A DNA stretch of 64,000 nucleotides from Pseudorasbora parva (Eukaryota; Chordata; Actinopteri; Cypriniformes; Gobionidae): NCBI RefSeq assembly GCF_024679245.1, contig NC_090179.1:556501-620500 (forward strand), read 5' to 3'. The notes below the pieces were generated by a model. That model did not search any database, was not told the DNA's origin, and was given only the letters and a program-made list of their open reading frames with translations. This document shows positions 35,001-48,053 of this stretch, piece by piece (position 1 is the stretch's first letter; each line of letters begins with the position of its first letter). A program made the position numbers and the translations under genes.

Positions 35001-38000
35001 TTACGGTTCTAACCCGAAGCTAATTGCTGTTAGCTATTGACCCAGAGTTATGGTTCCAACCCGAAGCTAATTGCTGTTAGCCATTGACCCAGAGTTACGG
35101 TTCTAACCCGAAGCTAATTGCTGTTAGCTATTGACCCAGAGTTACAGTTCTAACCCGAAGCTAATTGCTGTTAGCTATTGACCCAGAGTTACGGTTCAAA
35201 CCCGAAGCTAATTGCTGTTAGCCATTGACCCAGAGTTACGGTTCTAACCCGAAGCTAATTGCTGTTAGCTATTGACCCAGAGTTACGGTTCTAACCCGAA
35301 GCTAATTGCTGTTAGCTATTGACCCAGAGTTATGGTTCTAACCCGAAGCTAATTGCTGTTAGCTATTGACCCAGAGTTATGGTTCCAACCCGAAGCTAGT
35401 TGCTGTTAGCCATTGACCCAGAGTTATGGTTCCAACCCGAAGCTAGTTGCTGTTAGCTATTGACCCAGAGTTATGGTTCCAACCCGAAGCTAATTGCTGT
35501 TAGCTATTGACCCAGAGTTACGGTTCTAACCCGAAGCTAATTGCTGTTAGCTATTGATCCAGAGTTATGGTTCCAACCCGAAGCTAATTGCTGTTAGCTA
35601 TTGACCCAGAGTTATGGTTCTAACCTGAAGCTAATTGCTGTTAGCTATTGACCCAGAGTTATGGTTCTAACCTGAAGCTAATTGCTGTTAGCTATTGACC
35701 CAGAGTTATGGTTCTAACCCGAAGCTAATTGCTGTTAGCCATTGACCCAGATGTTACGGTTCCAACCTGAAGCTAGTTGCTGTTAGCCATTGACCCAGAG
35801 TTACGGTTCCAACCCGAAGCTAATTGCTGTTAGCTATTGACCCAGAGTTATGGTTCCAAACCGAAGCTAGTTGCTGTTAGCCATTGACCCAGAGTTATGG
35901 TTCCAACCCGAAGCTAATTGCTGTTAGCTATTGACCCAGAGTTATGGTTCCAACCCGAAGCTAGTTGCTGTTAGCCATTGACCCAGAGTTACGGTTCCAA
36001 CCCGAAGCTAATTGCTGTTAGCTATTGACCCAGAGTTACGGTTCCAACCCGAAGCTAATTGCTGTTAGCTATTGACCCAGAGTTATGGTTCCAACCCGAA
36101 GCTAATTGCTGTTAGCTATTGACCCAGAGTTATGGTTCTAACCTGAAGCTAATTGCTGTTAGCTATTGACCCAGAGTTATGGTTCTAACCCGAAGCTAAT
36201 TGCTGTTAGCCATTGACCCAGAGTTACGGTTCCAACCTGAAGCTAGTTGCTGTTAGCCATTGACCCAGAGTTACGGTTCCAACCCGAAGCTAATTGCTGT
36301 TAGCTATTGACCCAGAGTTATGGTTCCAACCCGAAGCTAGTTGCTGTTAGCCATTGACCCAGAGTTATGGTTCCAACCCGAAGCTAATTGCTGTTAGCTA
36401 TTGACCCAGAGTTATGGTTCCAACCCGAAGCTAGTTGCTGTTAGCCATTGACCCAGAGTTATGGTTCCAACCCGAAGCTAGTTGCTGTTAGCCATTGACC
36501 CAGAGTTACGGTTCCAACCCGAAGCTAATTGCTGTTAGCTATTGACCCAGAGTTACGGTTCCAACCCGAAGCTAGTTGCTGTTAGCCATTGACCCAGAGT
36601 TATGGTTCCAACCCGAAGCTAATTGCTGTTAGCTATTGACCCAGAGTTATGGTTCCAACCCGAAGCTAATGGCTGTTAGCTATGGACCCAGAGTTATGGT
36701 TCTAACCTGAAGCTAATTGCTGTTAGCTATTGACCCAGAGTTATGGTTCTAACCTGAAGCTAATTGCTGTTAGCCATTGACCCAGAGTTATGGTTCCAAC
36801 CCGAAGCTAATTGCTGTTAGCTATTGACCCAGAGTTATGGTTCCAACCCGAAGCTAGTTGCTGTTAGCCATTGACCCAGAGTTATGGTTCCAACCCGAAG
36901 CTAATTGCTGTTAGCTATTGACCCAGAGTTATGGTTCCAACCCGAAGCTAATTGCTGTTAGCTATTGACCCAGAGTTATGGTTCCAACCCGAAGCTAATT
37001 GCTGTTAGCCATTGACCCAGAGTTATGGTTCCAATCCGAAGCTAATTGCTGTTAGCCATTGACCCAGAGTTATGGTTCCAACCCGAAGCTAATTGCTGTT
37101 AGCTATTGACCCAGAGTTATGGTTCCAACCCGAAGCTAATTGCTGTTAGCTATTGACCCAGAGTTACGGTTCTAACCTGAAGCTAATTGCTGTTAGCTAT
37201 TGACCCAGAGTTATGGTTCCAACCGAAGCTAATTGCTGTTAGCTATTGACCCAGAGTTATGGTTCTAACCTGAAGCTAATTGCTGTTAGCTATTGACCCA
37301 GAGTTATGGTTCCAACCCGAAGCTAATTGCTGTTAGCTATTGACCCAGAGTTATGGTTCCAACCCGAAGCTAGTTGCTGTTAGCCATTGACCCAGAGTTA
37401 TGGTTCCAACCCGAAGCTAATTGCTGTTAGCCATTGACCCAGAGTTATGGTTCCAACCCGAAGCTAATTGCTGTTAGCCATTGACCCAGAGTTATGGTTC
37501 CAACCCGAAGCTAATTGCTGTTAGCTATTGACCCAGAGTTACGGTTCCAACCCGAAGCTAGTTGCTGTTAGCCATTGACCCAGAGTTATGGTTCCAACCC
37601 GAAGCTAATTGCTGTTAGCTATTGACCCAGAGTTATGGTTCCAACCCGAAGCTAGTTGCTGTTAGCCATTGACCCAGAGTTATGGTTCTAACCTGAAGCT
37701 AATTGCTGTTAGCTATTGACCCAGAGTTATGGTTCTAACCTGAAGCTAATTGCTGTTAGCCATTGACCCAGAGTTATGGTTCCAACCCGAAGCTAATTGC
37801 TGTTAGCTATTGACCCAGAGTTATGGTTCCAACCCGAAGCTAGTTGCTGTTAGCCATTGACCCAGAGTTATGGTTCCAACCCGAAGCTAATTGCTGTTAG
37901 CTATTGACCCAGAGTTATGGTTCCAACCCGAAGCTAATTGCTGTTAGCTATTGACCCAGAGTTATGGTTCTAACCTGAAGCTAATTGCTGTTAGCCATTG

Positions 38001-38680
38001 ACCCAGAGTTATGGTTCCAATCCGAAGCTAATTGCTGTTAGCTATTGACCCAGAGTTATGGTTCTAACCCGAAGCTAATTGCTGTTAGCTATTGACCCAG
38101 AGTTATGTTGATTGTAAAGCTGACCTCTCGTCGTCAGTGTCCGCCGCGTCCCTCTCGCGCTCCAGCTCCCTCAGCTTCCACACTCGGTTCGTCGCTCTCC
38201 TCATGCGGTCGTAGCTCTTCTTTATCAGCACCTGCACACACACACACGCGCTCAGGACACACACCATCTTCTAATGCCCTTCTGACCCCAGGACGGTGCC
38301 CTACCACATCGGGAATATGGTGCGGGTTCATCTTGTTGAGGAACTCGTCGTTGATGTTGGCGTTGGCGAAGTCGAAGCTGCGGTGGAGGAGAGAGCGAGT
38401 GAGTATCAGTGTGTGTGCCACGAGTGGAGTATGAAGCAGCCTGAGGAAAACCAGACTCACCCCAAAACCAGATCTCCGATGTTCAGCAGGTGGCCCAGGA
38501 ACGTCCTGCAGTGATACTGCTGACCCGAGTCCATCTCAGACGTCTTCTGGACCCACACCTCGGCCAGAGTGTGCTGCACACACACGTTTGTTTTTGTGAA
38601 ATGTGGGGACATTCCATAGGAATTTTTATACTGTACATTCTATCCCCCTACACTGCTTCTGCCCCTAAACCTACCCATCT

Positions 38681-38714
<34 letters not shown>

Positions 38715-39477
38715 TTACCCTGTTGGAGGTGAGTCCAGCTCCCGCTCCTAGCCTCTGGTCTCGGATGAGCTCCATGTCCATGATGATGAACTGCTCGAGC
38801 TGACGCGGGCTACACAGACTGTTGAACGGGTGCCGCCAGTATGTGCTCCCATCCACCTCAGCGACTAACACACACACACACACATTAATAAAGCACTGGC
38901 GTTATGATGGTCAGGAGAGGGAGTGGGCGGTCACTCACCCTGTAGGGTGTTGGGGTCTATAAGGTGTATGGAGCTGGTGACCCGGACGCAGACACACACC
39001 TGACCCATGTTCCCCAGACTCTGGGCGAGCCGTGGAGACAGACACACCACGTTGTCCTGCAACACACACACACACACATACATAAAGTCACGGGGCGAAC
39101 AGACATACACACACACACACCGAGTCACAGGGCGAAACACACACACGGGGAACCACCGGGTCGTCCCACTCACCTTACATACGGGGACGATCTCCACAGA
39201 GAAGGTGCTCTTGTAGTTGTAGGTGTTGGAGTGGACATCATGAGAGATCAGCCGCTGAGACGCCTTTGACCTTCACACACACACATACACACAGTTAAAC
39301 ACTAACTCCCATGATGCTTCACTTCTATTCTCCATGTGCTCACCTGCAGGGGACGGTGCACTGCAGGAAGTCCACCATCTTCTGCCCGTGCTGCTTAGAG
39401 CCGTAGTAGAAGTCAATGCCCTCTGGACAGATGGAGAAGGGTTAGACACCGCTCACTCATACACACACAGACACACA

Positions 39478-39519
<42 letters not shown>

Positions 39520-42500
39520 AGGAGGACGCTGTGAAACGCACCGTGGATCTCTTTGATGCGTACAGTGTTCTGGTGCAGCTTGTGCTTCAGGATCAGCTGC
39601 TCCAGGTAGTAGAAGGTCTTCTTGTGGACCGTCTGGACAAACACAACAAGATCAACAACACACAGTTATATTGTAGCCTTTTGCTAAAATTATTTACGTT
39701 CATTTTTTCTCTCATTAATGTACACACAGCACCCCATATTGACAGAAAAACTCAGAAATGTTGACCTTTGTGCAGATTTATTGAAAACGACAAACTGAAG
39801 TATCACGTGGTCCTCAGTATTCAGCCCCTTTGCTGTGACACTCATATATTTAACTCAGGTGCTGTCCATTTCTTCTGATCATCCTTGAGATGGTTCTGCT
39901 CCTTCATTTGAGTCCAGCTGTGTTTGATTACACTGATTGGACTTGATTAGGAAAGCCACACACCTGTTTATATCAGACCTTACAGCTCACAATGCATGTC
40001 AGAGCAAATGAGAATCATGAGGTCAAGGGAACTGCCTGAAGAGCTCAGAGACAGAACTGTGGCAAGGCACAGATCTGGACAAGGTTACAAAACAATTCTG
40101 CTGCATTTAAGGTTCCTAAGAGCACAGTGGCCTCCATAATCCTTAAATGGAAGACGTTTGGGACAACCAGAACCCTTCCTAGAGCTGGCCATCCGGCCAC
40201 ACTGAGCTATCGGGGAGAAGAGCCTTGGTGAGAGAGGTAAAGAAGAACCCAAAGATCACTGTGGCTGAGCTCCAGAAATGGGAGAAAGTTGGAGAAAGTC
40301 AACCATCACTGCACCCTCTCCTCAGTGCAAGAAACATGAAAGTTTGCTAAAAAACACCTGAAGGACTCCAAGATGGTGAGAAATAAGATTCTCTGGTCTG
40401 ATGAGACCAATATAGAACTTTTTGGCCCTAATTCTAAGCGGTATGTGTGGAGAAAACCAGACACTGCTCATCACTTGTCCAATACAGTCCCAACAGTGAA
40501 GCATGGTGGTGGCAGCAGCATAATGCTGTGGGGTGTTTTTCAGCTGCAGGGACTGGACGACTGGTTGGAATCGAGGGAAAGATGAATGTGGCCAAGTACA
40601 GGGATATCCTGGACGAAAACCTTCTCCAGAGTGCTCAAGACCTCAGACTGGGCCGAAGGTTCACCTTCCAACAAGACAAGGGCTCCAAACAGCTAAAATA
40701 ACAAAGGAGTGTCTTCACAACATCTCCGCCCAGCCAGAGCCCTGACTTAAGCCCAACTGAGCATCTCTGGAGAGACCTGAAAATGGCTGACCACCAACGT
40801 TTACCATCCAACCTGACAGAACTGGAGAGGATCTGCAGGAGGAATGGCAGAGGATCCCCAAATCCAGCTGTGAATAACTTGTTGCATCTTTCCCAGAAGA
40901 CTCATGGCTGAGTTAGACACACACGACACACACACACTCACCTTCTGCCTGACTTGCACCACTGCTTTCCAGAAGTCTTTGGCCTCCACCCGATGGCAGT
41001 CGTCACACATCTGGTGCAGAATGACGAACTCCACCACGAACACCTGCTGCAGTATGGCTCCATTCAGCACCTGTGGACACACACACACCGCTGAAACACC
41101 GCTCTGACCGCTGCTCTGAGTCCCCTCACACACACACACCGCTGAAACACTGCTCTGACCGCTGCTCTGAGTCCACACACACACACACTACCTCTTTCTG
41201 CACGGTCAGCTTCATCTTGATTCTTTTAGAGTGGGGTTCTGTCCACAGGAAGCCGGCGTCGATCAGCCTCACCTGGACGAAAACACAAGGTGAGCTCAGC
41301 ATCAGCTGCGGCGGTGACATCTGACCTGATGTGTGTGTGTGTGTGTGTGACCCACCTTAGCCATGGAGGCCTTCAGCTTCTTCAGGCACAGCGCCAGAAG
41401 CTCCCGGGACTCCAGAGCACACTGAAGCCACGTGCCCGGAGGCTGCAGGTACCTGACCAACACAGACAACACTACTTACACACACACACACACACACACT
41501 GCATGCACAGGGCCTGAGTCACACTAAAGGCTGATTTATACTTCTGCGTCGGACCTACGCCGTGTCCTCTACGCCACAAGTTACGCGCTGGTTTCATTTA
41601 CACTTCTGCGCTGTTGTCCGTGTCAGTATGCGATTACACATGCAGACCGCTAGTGTCCACAGGCACGCTGATGCTAACCCCAGTCTCAAGGCAAACGCTG
41701 AAGAAGACGTGTCATTGCGTGCACCTGAAGTATCAGCAGCTTTTCCTGCAGCTTGAGTTGTTGTATGTAATAAAAATGAAGCATCTCTAGTTGATGAGTA
41801 GAGGAACATAAGAGGCGATCTGGCACTGAATGCGTTTGTGAAATCCTGCAGAGAGCTCATGGTTGCCGTTTTCAGATCGGTGGCTCGTGCACTGACTAGC
41901 GCTTCAGTCGATCGCTGTTGCGGAGACTACTCATTCTGATTGAAATCACTAAACGAAATGCACCCATTGTGATGTGTCCCTGTGCTCGATATACAATCCC
42001 TGATTACATGGGCGTCGGAAGCTAATTAAAAGTGGGTGGGTCCTCTCTCGGAATTATTTTTTTTCCTGGAGTAACGCTAGATGCCATATTTACATTAAAT
42101 ACAAATATAATGTCTTTTACAAAACGATTGATTAGGCCAGACAAAATAAGGTATATCACAGACCGTGGCTATAGTGTAGGGGTAACACAGGTCATCAAGT
42201 TCTGACGCTAATCCATCAGAGGTTCGAATCCACCGAACTCGCTCTACTCCCTTTCCCATCACATATCAGATCGGAAAGGCATTCATTTTCAATAGTGTTT
42301 GAGGAAAATATTAGAAAAGTGGAAATAAACCCTCTAACGTGTTTAAGAATAAGTGTTTCTCGGTTAAGGGTAGGTAACAGACATGTGCTGAATTAGAGAC
42401 GATAAAAGTCAGTGGGTCCAACATCATTGGTCTTGGGGGTGGGTCTTACCCCACACACACAATGGTTCTGACGCCCATGAGTGATCAACATCTTTGGTTT

Positions 42501-45500
42501 TAGTGAGGTAATAAATAAACTATATAGGGCTGCACGATAAATGGCACGTGATTTGGCAGAGGCTGCGATTATTGCATGCGCAGCTTCTCAGAGCCGCAGG
42601 TCTGTGATCAGAAGTAAACGCTGCTCCGCAAGCCACAGGGCGCTCTCTCTCACGCAGGGAACTCCACATATATCCCGCAGAAGAACCATACGGTCAGTGA
42701 GCTGAATAAACATTAAAACGTCAAACGTCTTGATTAAACATGACTAAATGCTTCTCATGTTTGGAACGGTGTGTGACGCGTGTTTCTTTTTCAAACGTAT
42801 GTTATCAGCAACTCAAACTCGCAGTGCTTTCAGCATTTACTGCTGATCACAGAGCCGTCCTACACTGACAAACTGCGCATAAAAGACCATCGCAGCCCTT
42901 GCGATTGTATTTATTCACTAACATAAAGAATCTCTGCACTACAATGTTGTGTTATATAGCAGATATAGGATGAAATTATCATTTCTGGACCCACACATTT
43001 ATTCATTTATAGACCTGAGGCGCTGCGGTCTGTGTAGAATTGACACGTAGTTACATTTTTGAAGAGGTGCGCGTCAGGGTACGGCGAAGGGTACACGCGT
43101 CACACACAGTCTACGGCGTACACTCGACGCAGAGGTATATCGGGCTTTACACACACGTACCGCTCACACTGCCTGCAGAAGTGGATGGACACCTGCTTGG
43201 GAATGCCTTCAGAGATGTCCACTTGAGTCCTCAGGCAGGACACACACATGTTGGCGGGGTTCGGCGGGATGGGAACGCCACACGTGCAGCAGAGACTGCG
43301 GAGACACACACACAGACACAGATCATCCAACAGCTCACACTGGCAGAAGTTAAACTCACACACACACACACACACACACCAGAGATCATTCAACACGGGC
43401 CTGTACCGTGAAGCCGGTTTAGCAGGCTAAACAGATATGTTTAAGCTTAGTTTGTGCCAATCCTGTGTTTTAGGCACCTGGGTTTAAAGTGGTTTTGCTT
43501 TAGCTGTGCTCATCCCCATAGTAACTTGCGCTCCACGGATGACCTGCTCCAGGTTATGTTCTGGATAAAGTAAATGAAAACATTCTGCCTAGATATTCAA
43601 TTTGTGCATGTCCGCTTATTTTAGGTATGTGTTTATATGTCTCTATTTATTCCATACATCAAGATTTTCACATCCAGTCTTATGTAGTAGTTAAATCAAC
43701 TTCCTGACTACAAACATGTCATGTCAAAGCTCTCAGAGCGTGTGTGATGGATCTGCACTACTTTATATGCCTTAACTCCCATACGGACAGGCTATATTTT
43801 AGTCCTTTTTTGGTTGTGGGATGTATAACAATATCTGTTAACTTAATCTTAGCATTAAAATATTGTTAGCCAAGAATCCATTTCATATGTGGGACACCTT
43901 AGAGATGAGGAAAACAGTGCTGGGTTTAGTTCTACCTCCGGTAGGGGTATCTCAGAAGCTAAAGCCCTTTTTGACTCTTTATGTCACTAGCCTATTAACT
44001 AAATGATATTGTATGCACACTACAGCGCAGTGATTGGATTGAATGAGCCTCATGTCACAAGCCGACGTCAGATTTCGTGACGTTGCTCCGACTTTAAACC
44101 GAACCGGAAGACAGAAATCGCTCAGAATTTCTCACATATGAATACCATTAATGAGTACCTTTAGTGTTTTCAATGATGTGCAGCCTATACATATCTGTTT
44201 ACATCTCAAAAAAAGTGTTTCGGGGTTTCATGACCCTTTGACTTCTTAACCCGCACCGGATCGTGGGCGGGGCGTCTGACGCAAGTGGGCGTGTCTCTAC
44301 TTATAATTACTTTTGTTTTATACAAACTGTTCAATCAACTATCACAAACTATGCATCACTTGAAAGCTAAAACACTCAAGATTCATGTTCTGAACTCGTT
44401 TTTGCAATAAATACACCAGAGAGGAAAGGGTTAAATGAAATGCTAAAGCAGTGGCTATTTAAACATTAGCATAATGAACGCGGTACTCATCTTTCATCTC
44501 CTGACGTTCAGATCAGATCGGACGAATCCACGAAACAACAGCATACATGTCTGTGTAAGAGTCCACTCTTCAAAATGCATCCCACTTTTAATCCAAAACA
44601 ACGAAAAAATAAGGGGAAAAAACTAAAAATCCTCCGTTGTTTGCATAAGCGCTTTGCGTTAAGAGTAATCAATCATGTCCATTTTCAATGAAATAGCGAT
44701 TATAATCATTATTTTGACAATCTCCCCTGTACTGTGGACTGTCCCGGTCTGTACTGTGGAAAGCGGTGTTTCAGCGGTGTGTGTGAGGGGACTCAGAGCA
44801 GCGGTCAGAGCGGTGTGTGTGTGTCCACAGGTGCTGAATGGAGCCATACTGCAGCAGGTGTTCGTGGTGGAGTTCGTCATTCTGCACCAGATGTGTGACG
44901 ACTGCCATCGGGTGGAGGCCAAAGACTTCTGAGTATTAAACCCTCCCAGGTCTCTCTCCTTCAATCACAAGCTCGGTTAGGATCCATGCTAGAAAGGGAG
45001 CGCGTCACTGGGTGATACATCTGTCAGTCAAACTCGCCGGTCTTTTCAGTTGGATAAGCCAGTCAATGCCTAGCCAATCCATAGCCAGCATAGATTTGAT
45101 TGATGGATGTAGTAACGAATCAAAAGACAATATTTTGCGTAGTTTTTGTAAGAGATGTCGTAAGAAGCATTGGTGAATACAGCTGTTCTAGCGTCTCAAG
45201 GGATCCAGCGCCTGCCAGTGTAAGCACACACACTTACCACACAACGCGCAGACTAAATTAGAGACTGTTTTTATCAACTAAATGAGTTTTTTTACACTGG
45301 TAAATTCTGTAAATAGTTGTTTTAGTTATCAGGGACTGCAAATGCATTATAATTAGCAGTTTATTGCAGATTTATTTGAATAAAAACTACTCTTTACTAT
45401 TACACAAATGTTCTAATATAATTGGCCTTTATTGAAAGCACGCCCAGTGCTTTAATTTTTTGACATAAAAGCTTACAGAAGCTACATTTTTGAGAGAATC

Positions 45501-46822
45501 GTCCTCAAATTTGAATCAAAGCATGATCAGACATTCAGTTTTATATTTAGGTTATTTTCAGCGCCTTTAAATTAAAATCTCTTTTTTTTTCCATAAGGGA
45601 ATAATAAAAAAATAAAAACGTGAGTCACTTACATGCATATTTCCCCTTGTTTTAATCTGTCCCTATTAGGGCTCTGGGACAACGCGTCGACGTCATCGAT
45701 GACGTCGATGCAAAAAATACGTCGACGCAAAATATGCGCGTCGATTCGTCAGACTCAAAATAAAGATGGCGGCGCCGGAGAGTAGTAGCAACCATAGATG
45801 TACATAATAAAGTATATTATGTAATTAAGTATATTATTTATTATGTATATCTATGGTAGCAACACGAGTGGCTCCTCAGACTTTCAGAAGTGCAAGGCTT
45901 GCGGGATTTTAATCACAAAAACAAACGTTTGCATCAAGTGAAAGCATCGGACACATTGGCTACGTTACCTACATAATAAGCTGTTTTAAATTTAAAATGT
46001 TCAATGTCTAACCGCGCTGATGTGACCGAGGGTATCCATCCTCTAAGTGAGCAGTTTCATCCCAGGACTATTCCGGTTTTAAACGGAGTATTGGCGCCCG
46101 TAATGCACTCCACATGTAACTGTTTTCACTGTCATGCCGCCGATGCGCGTGGCGTTTCTGTTGCGGGTCAGCCACGGGGCTGCGTGGCGTTTTCTCTGCC
46201 TTTGCACACTAGAAGCGTGTCTGACGCGGCGCTGCTGCTGCTATTGATGCGGAGGGAAGCCCTATTCCTAATGTTAAACATAAATAGCCTACTGATACAG
46301 CAAAGAAAACGTCGGGAGTAGCCACATATCCATGGTATTGACGGCAAAATAGGCTACAGAATATTTCGTTCTGTATTGACAGTTGCAACATTTCAAAATC
46401 GATCATTGACGTTTTTTATTATTACAATTAGGCCTATATCTGCATTTATGTAAACCTACAGACTTTCAAACATGAAAATGTAATTTAATAATATGTATTC
46501 GTGTCAAAATGATATATAAACATCTTTTCCTATTCTATTTGGCCCGGAGACGCTCCCAACACACGTGAAAAATAGGCGCTCTTCTATTTCCAGCATGCAC
46601 GCGTTTTCCGCGTGTCACAGTCAGTGTGCAGAACCTGTTAACATGGGAGCCGAAACAAAAACGGACACGCCACGCAGCCGAGACGCTCACGCTTGCAGTG
46701 TGTCCCTGGATTTGATTAACCAACTTGTTGATATTTAATCGATGGGCATAGCCTGTAGGCTGAGCTGCATACATAGAAAAATCGTATAATATGTTTCTTT
46801 GTTGTAGGTTTATACTTATTTA

Positions 46823-46915
<93 letters not shown>

Positions 46916-47971
46916 CCTACTTTATGTTTTCAAGGTTTTATTGAATGCATTGCTCTTGTATAGTCTTACTTTGGAATTTTAAGAGCAATAAACATATATT
47001 GCAATGTTAAGGAATTCGTTTTTTCATTCAGATAATTAAATCAACATGTATAAATTGCTATTAGGCAATTAATGGGGAGATAATCGGTAATCGAATCGAA
47101 TCGTAACCGAATCGGACAGGAAAAATTAATCGTTAGATTAATCGATGCATCGAAAAAATAATCACTAGATTAATCGTTTAAAAAATAATCGTTTATCCCA
47201 GCCCTAGTCCCTATACTACTTTGAGTTATTATGACTTTTGGGTAACATAATTTGAAGTGTCTAGTTTAAAATAAGATCACATTTATGAATATAGACCAAA
47301 GGGTTTAAGAGCTGCAGACATTTTTATTTGGGGTATGTCGTTTATTTTTTATTTAAAAAAAGGGCGAGGGTTAAATGTCCAATTTTCTCTATGTATCAAC
47401 TAAACTAACTTCATAACTTTTACTTGCATTAACGCATCATATTTTTTCTAAGTTGTCCTCTGGCTCTTTCATAGAAAGCTTGTTTCTTCTTACGGTGTAA
47501 ATGTGTTTAAATTCTTCATATTTTTCCATCATGTAATATTCTGCAGAAGAGAGAAATGAATCTCAGATCCACTGCCTGTGATTGGCTGTTCACAACTGAT
47601 CCACAGCCTGTGATTGGCTGTTCACTGCTGATGTCACAGCTAAACTCAGAGCCTGGTTGACAGAAAGCTGATGAGTTTTGTCAACTTAAAACTAATCCTG
47701 TAACCCTTCGTTTGTTAAACTACCATCACGGTACAGGCCCCTGCTCACACTGGCCAAAGTTACACACACTCACATACACACCTGTGAAGTGTCACACACA
47801 AGGCACACCTTTAGGATGACAAGTCATATGTAAATAATGTTATTGAGTTTTAAACTGTGATATTATGACTTGACAGCTACATGAACACTTCACAGCTGGT
47901 CTTGAGACTGTTATTGAAGTTATAACGTGTGTAACTTTACGCCTGAGCATTACTACTACTACTACCACCCA

Positions 47972-48053
<82 letters not shown>

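Larger units (their letters stand above)
43397..47740. mobile_element. 4.3-kb TIR-flanked insertion in nmd3 intron 1
   Basis: Perfect 15-bp inverted ends GGGCCTGTACCGTGA at 43397-43411 and 47726-47740. No short target duplication, but the outside flanks share about 35 bp in direct orientation (GCTCACACTGGC...AAGTTA at about 43333 and 47743). Inside are an inverted copy of part of nmd3 exon 5 (44765-44931), a hAT element (45667-47206) and AT-rich sequence without a clear transposase. It may be a gene-fragment-carrying transposon, or a composite formed by several events. Confidence 0.6.

Noticed and set aside
34334..38107. CRISPR-like or gene-coding interpretation of the 47-bp array
   Set aside because: No spacers and no open frame; it is a tandem repeat within an nmd3 intron.
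42163..42240. Functional tRNA gene
   Set aside because: The A- and B-box motifs are recognisable, but I could not draw a proper cloverleaf with a paired acceptor stem; more likely a tRNA-derived repeat.
44675..44932. Additional exon or second nmd3-like gene on the plus strand
   Set aside because: Only a 101-base exon fragment is present, ending in a stop where similarity ceases, with no other exons on that strand.
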